This document shows positions 16,481-24,481 of a DNA stretch of 64,000 nucleotides, in pieces. A model generated the notes under the pieces. The model was not told the DNA's origin and did not search any database. It saw only the letters and a program-made list of their open reading frames with translations. Made by a program: the position numbers and the translations under genes. Location: the NCBI RefSeq assembly GCF_037892605.1, contig NZ_JBBKTU010000001.1, positions 496,001 to 560,000 of the forward strand. The letters are read 5' to 3'. The number at the start of each line of letters is the position of its first letter. Positions within the stretch are counted from its first letter, which is position 1. The DNA comes from Lacibacter sp. H407. Its GTDB lineage: Bacteria; Bacteroidota; Bacteroidia; Chitinophagales; Chitinophagaceae.

Positions 16481-17854
16481 ATGCAATCCCAAATCGAAAA
16501 AACACAGGTTGAAAAATACAACCTGCCCGTACCCCGTTATACCAGTTACCCGACCGTTCCGGTTTGGAAGGAAGCCATTGATCTGGAGCAATGGAAACAA
16601 CAACTGCAACAACAATTCAACCTGCACAACAGCAAAAAAGGCATCAGCCTGTACATTCATCTCCCGTTTTGCGAATCGCTATGTACTTATTGCGGTTGCA
16701 ATAAAAAGATCACCACAAATCACAGCGTTGAAGAAGAATATCTCGATATGATCGAGAAAGAATTTGCATTATACCTTTCGCTGTTCATTGAAAAACCAGT
16801 GATACGTGAATTGCATTTAGGCGGCGGCACGCCAACATTCTTTTCGCCGGAAAACCTCAAACGACTGATCAATTTTATTACGGAACGCTCAACTGTTCAT
16901 CCCGATCATGAATTCAGCATTGAAGGTCACCCCAACAATACAACATTCGCACACCTTGAAACTTTGTGCAATCTTGGTTTCCGTCGCATCAGCTATGGTG
17001 TACAGGATAATGATCCTGAAGTACAGCGCATCATCAACCGCATTCAACCGATAGAAAATGTTCGCAGAGCAACGGCCGATGCAAGGGAAATCGGTTTTGA
17101 ATCGGTGAATTATGATCTGATCTACGGATTACCAAAACAGAGCTTGGAAAGTATTACACGCACCATTCAACAGGTTGTTGAGCTGCGACCCGACCGCATT
17201 GCGTTTTACAGCTATGCACATGTACCGTGGACCAGCAGAGGCCAGCGTTTGTTTGATGAAAATGATTTGCCAACGGCCGAAGAAAAATTACAACTGTATT
17301 TGAAAGGAAAAGAATTACTCACGGCGGCAGGTTATACCGACATTGGTATGGATCATTTTGCACTGCCGGATGATGCTTTGTTTAAAGCATGGAGTGATGG
17401 AAGTTTGCATCGCAACTTTATGGGTTATACCACACAACATACTTCGTTGCTGTTAGGATTGGGTGTATCCAGTATCAGTGATATTGGAACAGCCTTTGCG
17501 CAAAACAAGAAAACAATTCATGATTATTATGAATCGATTCAAAAAAATGAATTGCCTGTTTTCAAAGGTTATTTTTTGAACAAAGAAGATATCAGCTTTC
17601 GACGCTACATTCTTGCTATCAGTTGTAACGGGAAAACTAGTTTCCGGAAAGAAGACACCGAAGTGCTTACGGAATATACATTCCCGTTGTTGGAGCAATT
17701 AGCAGCAGATGGATTGGTTGAATGGGATGAACAAGGCTTAACCGTAACAACAAGTGGCCGGCAGTTTATCCGGAATATCTGCAGTGCATTTGATTTGTAC
17801 ATGCAGCGGAACAAACAGCGGAATGGAAAACAATTGTATAGTAAGGCGATCTGA
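16481..17854 (+). CDS. hemN: Oxygen-independent coproporphyrinogen III oxidase
   Basis: HemN is a radical SAM enzyme that decarboxylates coproporphyrinogen III to protoporphyrinogen IX without oxygen. The 457-residue protein begins with the HemN-specific VPRYTSYPTVPVW (residues 17-29). The 4Fe-4S motif CESLCTYCGC lies near residues 64-73 (CX3CX2C plus the extra HemN cysteine), followed by LHLGGGTPTFF, the SAM-binding glycine motif. The length and N-terminus mark a true HemN rather than a HemW. It lies 4 kb ahead of the main hem operon and complements hemF there. A near-consensus -7 (GAATTTTG, 16469-16476) lies 4 bases before the ATG. Confidence 0.95.
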   Translation: MQSQIEKTQVEKYNLPVPRYTSYPTVPVWKEAIDLEQWKQQLQQQFNLHNSKKGISLYIHLPFCESLCTYCGCNKKITTNHSVEEEYLDMIEKEFALYLSLFIEKPVIRELHLGGGTPTFFSPENLKRLINFITERSTVHPDHEFSIEGHPNNTTFAHLETLCNLGFRRISYGVQDNDPEVQRIINRIQPIENVRRATADAREIGFESVNYDLIYGLPKQSLESITRTIQQVVELRPDRIAFYSYAHVPWTSRGQRLFDENDLPTAEEKLQLYLKGKELLTAAGYTDIGMDHFALPDDALFKAWSDGSLHRNFMGYTTQHTSLLLGLGVSSISDIGTAFAQNKKTIHDYYESIQKNELPVFKGYFLNKEDISFRRYILAISCNGKTSFRKEDTEVLTEYTFPLLEQLAADGLVEWDEQGLTVTTSGRQFIRNICSAFDLYMQRNKQRNGKQLYSKAI

Positions 17855-17941
17855 TGATGAGTGATGAGTTTCTCGAACGAATCATTTTTATAGTTGACAG
17901 CGTTCAAATGATTTCATTAAATTAAACAAAATCCGGTAAGA

Positions 17942-18289
17942 TTATTTTGCACAATAACATCCATATCCCTGACTCTTCAGGTCATTAGCATCATTACAGG
18001 TTAAACCTTTTAGTTGTTTCGTTTCATAAATTGAATCCCGAATTGAAATTGTAACATTCGAATTCAGATATCTTTCCCTGAATTTGATAACAGAATCGTT
18101 GACAGCCTTATCTGTATCATAGTTAGTTAGGGAACAATATAGCTGCCTCTCAACAATCACACCGGACGCTGATTTTGCTTCTGCAATAGCACACCCCATG
18201 TTTCTATCACACAGACAAGAACAGTTACATGAATACATAAACAGACCGGTTATAACAGCAATTAGAGTCTTTGAAAAGTGATTATTCAT
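17942..18289 (-). CDS. Small cysteine-rich exported protein, probable lipoprotein
   Basis: I do not recognise this 115-residue protein. It starts with a basic and hydrophobic segment (MNNHFSKTLIAVITGLFMYSC), consistent with a lipoprotein signal whose lipid-bearing cysteine is at 21. Cysteines cluster at the N-terminus (CNCSCLCDRNMGC) and C-terminus (CNDANDLKSQGYGCYC), with one in the middle. This spacing suggests disulfides or metal binding after export, but neither can be shown. It faces hemN tail to tail and precedes hemJ on neither strand as an operon. Composition is close to its neighbours. Confidence 0.6.
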   Translation of the reverse strand: MNNHFSKTLIAVITGLFMYSCNCSCLCDRNMGCAIAEAKSASGVIVERQLYCSLTNYDTDKAVNDSVIKFRERYLNSNVTISIRDSIYETKQLKGLTCNDANDLKSQGYGCYCAK

Positions 18290-18448
18290 GTTAGCTACTT
18301 TCGTTTAAAGATAAGAATTGTTGCAAAAAAGTGATGGTGCTCAATTCTTAGAACTCTCTATACATATTCGAAATTACTTAATCGTTAATCTTTCTTGACA
18401 CCCAACTATTCCTTTGATTTTAAACTGCCCTAGTTGTTACAAATCGTA

Positions 18449-18991
18449 TTATTTTCGGATCAGTTTGTAAATCTTAATTGCACTCATCAGTAGCAATACA
18501 AACAACACAAGCCCAAGTATTCCCCACAATGCACTGAGGTTTTGTTTCACAACTACCAACATCACCACTGCAACTAAAAAGATCGTTGCTACTTCATTCC
18601 AGATACGGAGTTGCTGTGATGAATAATTGAATACACCTGCAGTTTGCTGTTTAAAGATTCTATGTAAGGAGAAATGATAGAGATATAAGAAAAGAACAAA
18701 GATGAGTTTGATGAGCATCCACCTTCCTGCCGGTTGAAACACAATTTCTGAGTAACCGCTTTCAAACAAAACCCATATTCCAAAGACCAATGTCAACACT
18801 GCTGATGGCCAGGTAATGCCATACCACAAACGTTTCATCATAATGCCAAACTGCTCCTGCAATACTTTGCGGCTCGTTTCATCTTTTGTATTTGCTTCAA
18901 CATTGTAAATAAAAAGCCGAGGCATGTAGAATAAACCCGCAAACCAAGTAACGATAAAGATGATATGGATGGCCTTAATGTATAAATACAT
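18449..18991 (-). CDS. hemJ: Protoporphyrinogen IX oxidase, HemJ type
   Basis: HemJ is a small membrane enzyme that oxidises protoporphyrinogen IX to protoporphyrin IX, the step before ferrochelatase. The 180-residue protein has four to five helices and begins with the family's YLYIKAIHIIFIVTWFAGLFYMPRLFIY (residues 2-29), including the conserved His in helix 1. Position next to hemH and the lack of any hemG or hemY in the window support the call. A CopD-like copper protein is the alternative label these sequences sometimes receive. It lies downstream of hemH on the same strand, across a repeat-filled 164-bp gap. Confidence 0.8.
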   Translation of the reverse strand: MYLYIKAIHIIFIVTWFAGLFYMPRLFIYNVEANTKDETSRKVLQEQFGIMMKRLWYGITWPSAVLTLVFGIWVLFESGYSEIVFQPAGRWMLIKLIFVLFLYLYHFSLHRIFKQQTAGVFNYSSQQLRIWNEVATIFLVAVVMLVVVKQNLSALWGILGLVLFVLLLMSAIKIYKLIRK

Positions 18992-18993
18992 GT

Positions 18994-19018
18994 GATGAGT
19001 GATGAATAATCAGTGATA
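18994..19018. repeat. Stutter repeat upstream of hemJ (TGATGAGT family)
   Basis: GTGATGAGTGATGAATAATC followed by AGTGAT. It uses the same words as the hemE-hemF gap (24421-24480) and the bases after hemN (17853-17868). Confidence 0.5.
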
Positions 19019-19020
19019 TT

Positions 19021-19111
19021 CTTCGTGTACTTTGTGTAGCCCTCTGTGTTCTTAGTGTTAACCATTTCAACCACAAAGTGCACAAAGAAATACCCCACAA
19101 AGTTCACAAAG
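19021..19111. repeat. Inverted array of CTTNGTG / CACAAAG heptamers
   Basis: Four CTTNGTG-like words at 19021, 19030, 19042 (CTCTGTG) and 19051 face four exact CACAAAG words at 19072, 19081, 19096 and 19105. Each set is two pairs with 9-base spacing, so the RNA or single-stranded DNA could fold into a long imperfect hairpin. It lies between hemH and hemJ. Confidence 0.75.
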
Positions 19112-19155
19112 TCAAAAACCAACTATATTCAGAATTACTTACAATAATAACCGTA

Positions 19156-20211
19156 TTAAGAAAGCACCATCTCTCTCTCCCCCTTCGCCACTCCTTCCAC
19201 ATAGTTTGCAATTGCTTCCACCCATAACGGATGCACATTCATACAAGGGATCATGGTATAAGTTTCACCGCCTGCTTCTTCAAACGTTTCTTTTCCACGT
19301 TCTGCAATTTCTTCCAATGTTTCCAGGCAATCACTTACAAATGCCGGACAAAGGATCAATAATTTTTTAATGCCTTCTTTTGGCATATCACGCAAACGAT
19401 AATCGGTATACGGTGTTAACCATTGTTCACCTGCCAATCTCGATTGGAACGATAAACTGTATTTATCTTTTGTTAAACCAAGTTTTGCAGCAATCAGTTC
19501 TGTTGTTACAAAACATTGATGACGGTAACAGGTTGCATGCGCTGTTGAAGACACATTGCAACAATCGCCTGTTTTTAAACAATGACTTTTTGTAGGATCT
19601 GATTTCTTTAAATGACTTTCTGGAATACCATGATAACTGAACAGAATGTGATCGTACTCCTGTTCAAGGTAAGGGCGAATATTTTCGGCCATCGCCGTGA
19701 TATAATGCTCTTCATTATAATAAGGCTTAATAAAACTCAGCTTAAACGGGTAGTTATTTTTTGCATGGATCTCTTTTGCACTCTCCACCGCCGTTTCGTA
19801 ACTACTCATGGCATAATGCGGATACAACGGTACAGCAATCACTTCATCCAATTCAGGGTTTTGTTCCAGCAAACGATCCAATGCGTATTTCACAGTGGGG
19901 TTGCCGTAACGCATCGCTATTTCGACTGGCATATCAACTTCTTTATCCAATGCATCACGGAGTTGCTTTGTGAGCACAATTAAAGGTGAACCTTCTTTAG
20001 TCCAAATAGTGCTGTACGCTTCTGCCGATTTTGGTGCACGAAAACGTGTAATAATTCCCTTCACCAGTAACAATCGCAACAGATATGGATAATCGATCAC
20101 ACGCTCATCCATCAAAAATTCGTTGAGGTAACGACGAACATCTTTTACTTCGGTTGAATCAGGTGAACCAAGATTCATTAACAGGATTCCTTTGCGTGTT
20201 GCTTTTTCCAT
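19156..20211 (-). CDS. hemH: Ferrochelatase
   Basis: HemH inserts ferrous iron into protoporphyrin IX. The protein of 351 residues opens GILLMNLGSPDS and carries the catalytic-histidine motif LFSYHGIPESHLKKSDP, the GDCCN cysteine segment and YSLSFQSRLAGEQWLTPYT. The frame extends upstream to 20250, but a full TAnnTTTG element at 20231-20238 would lie inside that extension, so I chose the ATG at 20211 (an ATG two codons earlier, 20217, is also possible). It is divergent from hemA and followed by hemJ. Annotation of function is firm. Confidence 0.96.
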   Translation of the reverse strand: MEKATRKGILLMNLGSPDSTEVKDVRRYLNEFLMDERVIDYPYLLRLLLVKGIITRFRAPKSAEAYSTIWTKEGSPLIVLTKQLRDALDKEVDMPVEIAMRYGNPTVKYALDRLLEQNPELDEVIAVPLYPHYAMSSYETAVESAKEIHAKNNYPFKLSFIKPYYNEEHYITAMAENIRPYLEQEYDHILFSYHGIPESHLKKSDPTKSHCLKTGDCCNVSSTAHATCYRHQCFVTTELIAAKLGLTKDKYSLSFQSRLAGEQWLTPYTDYRLRDMPKEGIKKLLILCPAFVSDCLETLEEIAERGKETFEEAGGETYTMIPCMNVHPLWVEAIANYVEGVAKGEREMVLS

Positions 20212-20230
20212 GTGCATTTTTACTGGTTTG

Positions 20231-20238
20231 CAAAAGTA
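20231..20238 (-). promoter_or_regulatory. TAnnTTTG -7 element of hemH
   Basis: TACTTTTG followed by C on the minus strand, 19 bases before the ATG at 20211. It sets the start of hemH and shares the 250-bp gap with the hemA promoter. Confidence 0.6.
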
Positions 20239-20426
20239 ACGGCAATACAAAACAAAAGTTCATTTTCCAAAGAAATCTGTATTAACTGTCGTTTTTTAAA
20301 GATGAACTGTAGTGCTTTTGCTACAAAGATTTCGTTGACAGCAAACAGTTGTTATCATGATAAAAATCAATGGGTAATATGACATTGCAATGACAGATTT
20401 TTTAGGTTCATAGTGCTGTCTGCAAC

Positions 20427-20434
20427 TACATTTG
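20427..20434 (+). promoter_or_regulatory. TAnnTTTG -7 element of the hemA operon
   Basis: TACATTTG followed by C, 27 bases before the hemA ATG. It is probably the main promoter for hemACDEFBL. Confidence 0.65.
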
Positions 20435-20461
20435 CGCTGTAGAATTTCTTACGATTAACAC

Positions 20462-21697
20462 ATGCACAGAACAGGCGCAAAAGACATATCAAAATTTTTT
20501 ATTGCGGGTATCAACTACCGCAAAACAGATGCATTGATCCGGGGTCAGTTTGCCGTAAATCCGGAACAATACAATACCATCCTGCAACTCGCACCTGATT
20601 TTGCTGTGCATGAATTCTTTTTGATCTCAACCTGTAACCGTACCGAGATCTATGGTTTTGCTGACAATGCCGATCAACTTATTCGCTTGCTTTGTACACA
20701 AACCGAAGGAACAGTTGAGCAATTCAGACAACTTTCTTATATCAAACAAGGCCAGGAAGCGATAAACCATCTTTTTACCGTAGGCGGTGGATTGGATTCG
20801 CAGATCCTCGGCGATTACGAAATTGTTGGACAGATCAAACAAGCTGCCAAGCTTGCCAAACAGCATGATCGTATCGATGCATTTACAGAGCGTTTGGTGA
20901 ATTGCATGTTACAATCTTCAAAAGCTATCAAGAACAATACAGCATTGAGCGATGGAACCGTTTCTGTTTCATTTGCTGCTGTGCAATATATCCGCAGACA
21001 TATCAAGGCAATTAAAAGCAAAAAGATATTGTTGCTGGGTACCGGTAAGTTTGGACGCAACACCTGCAAAAACTTAGTGGATTATCTCGGTACAAAAAAT
21101 ATAACGCTTATCAACCGCACGGAAGAGAAAGCAACAACGTTGGCTGAAGAATTAGGTTTGCAATCGGCTCCGTTAGAAGATTTGCAACAACATATTACAA
21201 CAGCCGATATCATCCTGGTAGCCACCAATGCGACAGAGCCTACCATTTTAAAATCGCACTTGGAAGGATTGAATCATAAACTCATTATTGATCTTTCTAT
21301 TCCGTACAATGTGGAGCAGTCGGCAAAGGAACTAGCCAACATCACACTTGTGAATGTGGATGAACTATCGAAGTTGAAAGACGAGACGTTGGCAATGCGT
21401 GAAGCTGAAGTGCCGAAAGCAAAAGCCATCATTGCCGAGCATATAGCTGAATTTATCGACTGGTACCAGATGCGTAAACATGTACCGGTATTAAAAGCGG
21501 TAAAAACAAAGCTGAAAGAAATACATACTTCCCCATTATACATAACTTTGCAACCGCATCATACAGCCTGCACCAAGACCGATGAAAAAATTCAACGGGT
21601 GATCAATGGCATGGCGTCAAAAATGAAGGAGCAAAACCAGCGTGGCTGTTATTATATTGAAGCCATCAATGAGTTTATTGCTACGGGCACAGACTAA
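20462..21697 (+). CDS. hemA: Glutamyl-tRNA reductase
   Basis: HemA reduces glutamyl-tRNA to glutamate-1-semialdehyde, the first committed step of C5-route heme synthesis. In its 411 residues are the nucleophile-cysteine motif STCNRTEIYGF (about 58-68), GGLDSQILGDYEIVGQ, and the NADPH-binding glycine motif KKILLLGTGKFG near 187. The C-terminal dimerisation helix follows MRKHVPVLKAVKTKL. It is first of seven colinear hem genes; hemC starts one base after its stop. Presence of hemA and hemL shows the C5 pathway rather than the Shemin route. Confidence 0.97.
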   Translation: MHRTGAKDISKFFIAGINYRKTDALIRGQFAVNPEQYNTILQLAPDFAVHEFFLISTCNRTEIYGFADNADQLIRLLCTQTEGTVEQFRQLSYIKQGQEAINHLFTVGGGLDSQILGDYEIVGQIKQAAKLAKQHDRIDAFTERLVNCMLQSSKAIKNNTALSDGTVSVSFAAVQYIRRHIKAIKSKKILLLGTGKFGRNTCKNLVDYLGTKNITLINRTEEKATTLAEELGLQSAPLEDLQQHITTADIILVATNATEPTILKSHLEGLNHKLIIDLSIPYNVEQSAKELANITLVNVDELSKLKDETLAMREAEVPKAKAIIAEHIAEFIDWYQMRKHVPVLKAVKTKLKEIHTSPLYITLQPHHTACTKTDEKIQRVINGMASKMKEQNQRGCYYIEAINEFIATGTD

Positions 21698-21698
21698 A

Positions 21699-22637
21699 AT
21701 GGGACAAATCATCCGCATTGGAACAAGAGAAAGTCAATTAGCAGTATGGCAGGCAACACAAGTAAAAGAATTGCTTGCCCAACATGGTTATACTGCTGAA
21801 TTAGTTTACATCAAAAGTGAAGGCGATATCGATTTAAAAACACCCTTATACGAAATGGGTGTGCAGGGCATTTTTACTCGTAGTCTTGATCTTGCTTTAC
21901 TCAACAATACAATTGATATTGCCGTGCATTCTATGAAAGATGTGCCAACACAATTACCAAAAGGAATTATACAAGCTGCGGTGTTACCACGAGGACCGGT
22001 GAAAGATCTGTTGGTGTGGAAAGGTGATTGGTCAATGGTGAATGGCGAATGGATCATGCCTGGAAAAGCAGAACAACAAATAGCAACAAGCAGCATTCGC
22101 AGAAAAGCGCAATGGTTAAATAAATTTCCATCATCACAAATTCATAACCTGCGTGGTAATGTAAATACACGTTTACGTAAGTTGAAAGAAGAAGATTGGG
22201 ATGGAGCTATTTTTGCTGCTGCAGGATTGGAACGCATTAACCTTCGTCCGGAAAATTCGATTGAATTAGATTGGATGTTACCAGCACCTGCACAAGGAGC
22301 CATCATGGTTGTTTGTCGGGAAGAAGATAGTTATGCATTGGATGCATGTGTTCATTTTAATGATGCGGATACTGACTTCTGCACAAAGATCGAACGTGAT
22401 TTTCTTCGTGCTTTAATGGGCGGTTGTTCTACTCCCATCAGCGCTTATGCAGAAATGAAAGATGATGAAATTCATTTTAAAGGAAATATTTTATCGCTCG
22501 ATGGAAAACAAAAAGCAGAATTTGAAATTACCATGCCGGTGTGGGAAGCAACAGACATGGGTTCTTATGCAGCCGAACAAATTTTGAATCATGGCGGACA
22601 AGCCATCGCAGACAGTATTCAACATGCAGCAAAATAA
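21699..22637 (+). CDS. hemC: Hydroxymethylbilane synthase
   Basis: HemC joins four porphobilinogens into hydroxymethylbilane. The 312-residue protein begins IIRIGTRESQLAVWQA and has HSMKDVPTQLP, IATSSIRRKAQ, HNLRGNVNTRL and the dipyrromethane-cofactor cysteine in MGGCSTPISAYAE. The start is the ATG one base after the hemA stop; the longer open frame inside hemA is ignored. Between LLV and IATSS lies a Trp-rich stretch (WKGDWSMVNGEWIMPG) with no counterpart in typical HemC, whose DNA resembles an intergenic stutter repeat. The active-site parts are intact, so the enzyme should work. Confidence 0.96.
   Translation: MGQIIRIGTRESQLAVWQATQVKELLAQHGYTAELVYIKSEGDIDLKTPLYEMGVQGIFTRSLDLALLNNTIDIAVHSMKDVPTQLPKGIIQAAVLPRGPVKDLLVWKGDWSMVNGEWIMPGKAEQQIATSSIRRKAQWLNKFPSSQIHNLRGNVNTRLRKLKEEDWDGAIFAAAGLERINLRPENSIELDWMLPAPAQGAIMVVCREEDSYALDACVHFNDADTDFCTKIERDFLRALMGGCSTPISAYAEMKDDEIHFKGNILSLDGKQKAEFEITMPVWEATDMGSYAAEQILNHGGQAIADSIQHAAK
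22021..22053 (+). repeat. Stutter-type repeat inside hemC
   Basis: Heptamer-like units GGTCAAT, GGTGAAT, GGCGAAT run in tandem. TGGTCAATGGTGAAT (22029-22043) differs by one base from 8969-8983 in the rbfA-permease gap. The stretch is in frame and encodes part of the GDWSMVNGEW segment. Confidence 0.6.
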
Positions 22638-23325
22638 AATCAACATACTATCTACACGGCCACTGAATAAATCATTGGTACACGAAGCGAAGGCTGTGGG
22701 CATTTCGATCGATGAATTATCATTCATTGACACAGAACCGATACAAGACATCGCCACACAACAGGAAATTGAACAGGCCTATCTGCAATCGTCCACTGTT
22801 GTATTCACCAGCATGAACGCAGTGGATGCCGTACTTGCCTGGCAAGACGGACAACAACCTGATTGGGTAATTTATTGCATGGGCAATACCACCAAACTAT
22901 TGTTGAAGGAAAATTTTGGAGAACACAGTGTTGCCGGAACTGCCGGCTATGCTGCAGAATTAGCTGAACTGATTGCAGAAGAAAGTGATATCGATGAAGT
23001 GGTTTTCTTTTGCGGCGAACAACGCAGAGATGAATTGCCAGCTATTCTACGGAGTAAAGGAATTGAAGTACATGAAATTTTTGTGTACGAAACCATCCAC
23101 ACACCACACAAGGTCAGCAAAGACTATCATGCTATTTTATTCTACAGTCCAAGTGCGGTGAGCAGTTTTTTCAGCAACAATAAAGTACCTGCGCAAACAA
23201 TTTTGTTTGCCATTGGTAATACTACAGCAAAAACGATTCAACAATATTGTAACAATACCATCATCATTGGCAAAGAACCGGGGAAAGAAGAACTGGTAAG
23301 GCAGGCGATGGAGTATTTCAGCTAG
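22624..23325 (+). CDS. hemD: Uroporphyrinogen-III synthase
   Basis: HemD closes hydroxymethylbilane with inversion of ring D to give uroporphyrinogen III. HemD proteins are poorly conserved; the call rests on NKINILSTRPLNKSLVHEA at the start, VVFTSMNAVDAV near 55-66, a FFCGEQRRDELPAIL segment, ILFYSPSAVSSFF in the second half and AIGNTTAKTIQQ near the end, in the expected order, plus position between hemC and hemE. The protein is 233 residues. The ATG overlaps the end of hemC by 14 bases, which implies coupled translation. Confidence 0.9.
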   Translation: MQQNKINILSTRPLNKSLVHEAKAVGISIDELSFIDTEPIQDIATQQEIEQAYLQSSTVVFTSMNAVDAVLAWQDGQQPDWVIYCMGNTTKLLLKENFGEHSVAGTAGYAAELAELIAEESDIDEVVFFCGEQRRDELPAILRSKGIEVHEIFVYETIHTPHKVSKDYHAILFYSPSAVSSFFSNNKVPAQTILFAIGNTTAKTIQQYCNNTIIIGKEPGKEELVRQAMEYFS

Positions 23326-23391
23326 TGGAAAGTAGTAATTGGCAAGTAGTATCACTCGCTACTCACCACTAACCACTCACAACTATTTATT
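23326..23391. repeat. Stutter-type repeat filling the hemD-hemE gap
   Basis: The gap has two AAGTAGT words (23330-23336, 23344-23350) followed by CTACTCACCACTAACCACTC, whose reverse strand reads as tandem GTGAGT/GTTAGT-like units. No terminator or promoter is seen. Confidence 0.5.
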
Positions 23392-24420
23392 ATGACTCAA
23401 CTAAAGAACGATTTATTATTAAAAGCACTCAGAGGAGAAGCCGTAGAACGCCCACCGGTATGGATGATGCGACAGGCAGGAAGATATTTACCTGATTATA
23501 TTAAGCTCCGGCAGAAATATGATTTCTTCACCCGTTGTCAAACACCGGAGCTTGCAACTGAAATTACCTTGCAACCGGTTGACCAGGTTGGTGTAGATGC
23601 AGCCATTATCTTCAGTGATATTCTCGTGATACCACAAGCAATGGGTGTTGAAGTATTGATGGAAGAAGGTAAAGGACCGTCATTACCAAAAACAATTGCC
23701 ACGCAAAAAGATATTGATGCATTGATCACAACAGGTGCTGAAGAAAGTTTGAAGTATGTGTATGATGCGTTGGCATTAACCAAAAGAGAATTGAATGGTC
23801 GTGTACCATTGATCGGTTTTGCAGGTGCACCTTGGACCATTCTTTGTTATATGGTGGAAGGGAAAGGAAGCAAAACATGGGATAAAGCAAAACAGTTTGC
23901 ATACACACAACCTGCAATGGCACATCAACTTTTGCAAAAGATCACTGACATTACAATTGTTTATTTAAAGCACCAGGTGAAAGCAGGTGCAGACACCGTA
24001 CAGGTATTTGATAGCTGGGCAGGTTCATTATCGCCAGCTGATTTCAAATTATTTGCACAACCTTATTTATTCCAGATCGCTGAAGCGTTGAAAGACGACG
24101 CACCTGTGATCTTATTTCCGAAAGGAACATGGCATGCGTTGAAAGAGATCAGCGAAAGTGCTGCAAGTGGTGTGGGTATCGATTGGTGCATTACACCACA
24201 AATGGCAAGAGAGTTTACACAGAATAAGATCACCATTCAGGGTAACTTTGATCCGGCGAAATTATTAGCTCCTATTCCTGAGATCAGGAAAGCAGTGAAG
24301 GAAATGATCGATGCATTTGGAACCCAACGATACATTGCCAACTTAGGTCATGGTATTACACCCAATGTACCGGTTGATCATGCAAGAGCATTTGTTGATG
24401 CTGTGAAGGAATACAAATAA
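23392..24420 (+). CDS. hemE: Uroporphyrinogen decarboxylase
   Basis: HemE removes four carboxyl groups from uroporphyrinogen III to give coproporphyrinogen III. The 342-residue protein carries [16 protein letters not shown] (residues 21-36), [15 protein letters not shown] with the catalytic aspartate, [27 protein letters not shown] and the C-terminal [14 protein letters not shown]. All hallmark motifs are intact. It is flanked on both sides by stutter-type repeats, yet in the same direction as the rest of the operon. Confidence 0.97.
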   Translation: MTQLKNDLLLKALRGEAVERPPVWMMRQAGRYLPDYIKLRQKYDFFTRCQTPELATEITLQPVDQVGVDAAIIFSDILVIPQAMGVEVLMEEGKGPSLPKTIATQKDIDALITTGAEESLKYVYDALALTKRELNGRVPLIGFAGAPWTILCYMVEGKGSKTWDKAKQFAYTQPAMAHQLLQKITDITIVYLKHQVKAGADTVQVFDSWAGSLSPADFKLFAQPYLFQIAEALKDDAPVILFPKGTWHALKEISESAASGVGIDWCITPQMAREFTQNKITIQGNFDPAKLLAPIPEIRKAVKEMIDAFGTQRYIANLGHGITPNVPVDHARAFVDAVKEYK

Positions 24421-24480
24421 TGAATGATGACTGATGAGTAATCAGTAGTTAACTCATCATTCATCACTGATTACTCATCA
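24421..24480. repeat. Two interleaved inverted repeats between hemE and hemF
   Basis: TGAATGATGA (24421-24430) pairs with TCATCATTCA (24454-24463). TGATGAGTAATCAGT (24432-24446) pairs perfectly with ACTGATTACTCATCA (24466-24480). The order A-B-A'-B' allows either hairpin or a pseudoknot. The element ends one base before the hemF ATG. Confidence 0.75.
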
Positions 24481-24481
24481 T

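Noticed and set aside
17880-17913. AATCATTT/AAATGATT inverted pair after hemN as a terminator
   Set aside because: Only 8 bp, AT-rich, 18-base loop, and no T-run; too weak to call.
20212-20250. Upstream extension of ferrochelatase
   Set aside because: The first codons would overlap the hemH -7 element; the family starts at the MEKATRKG region.
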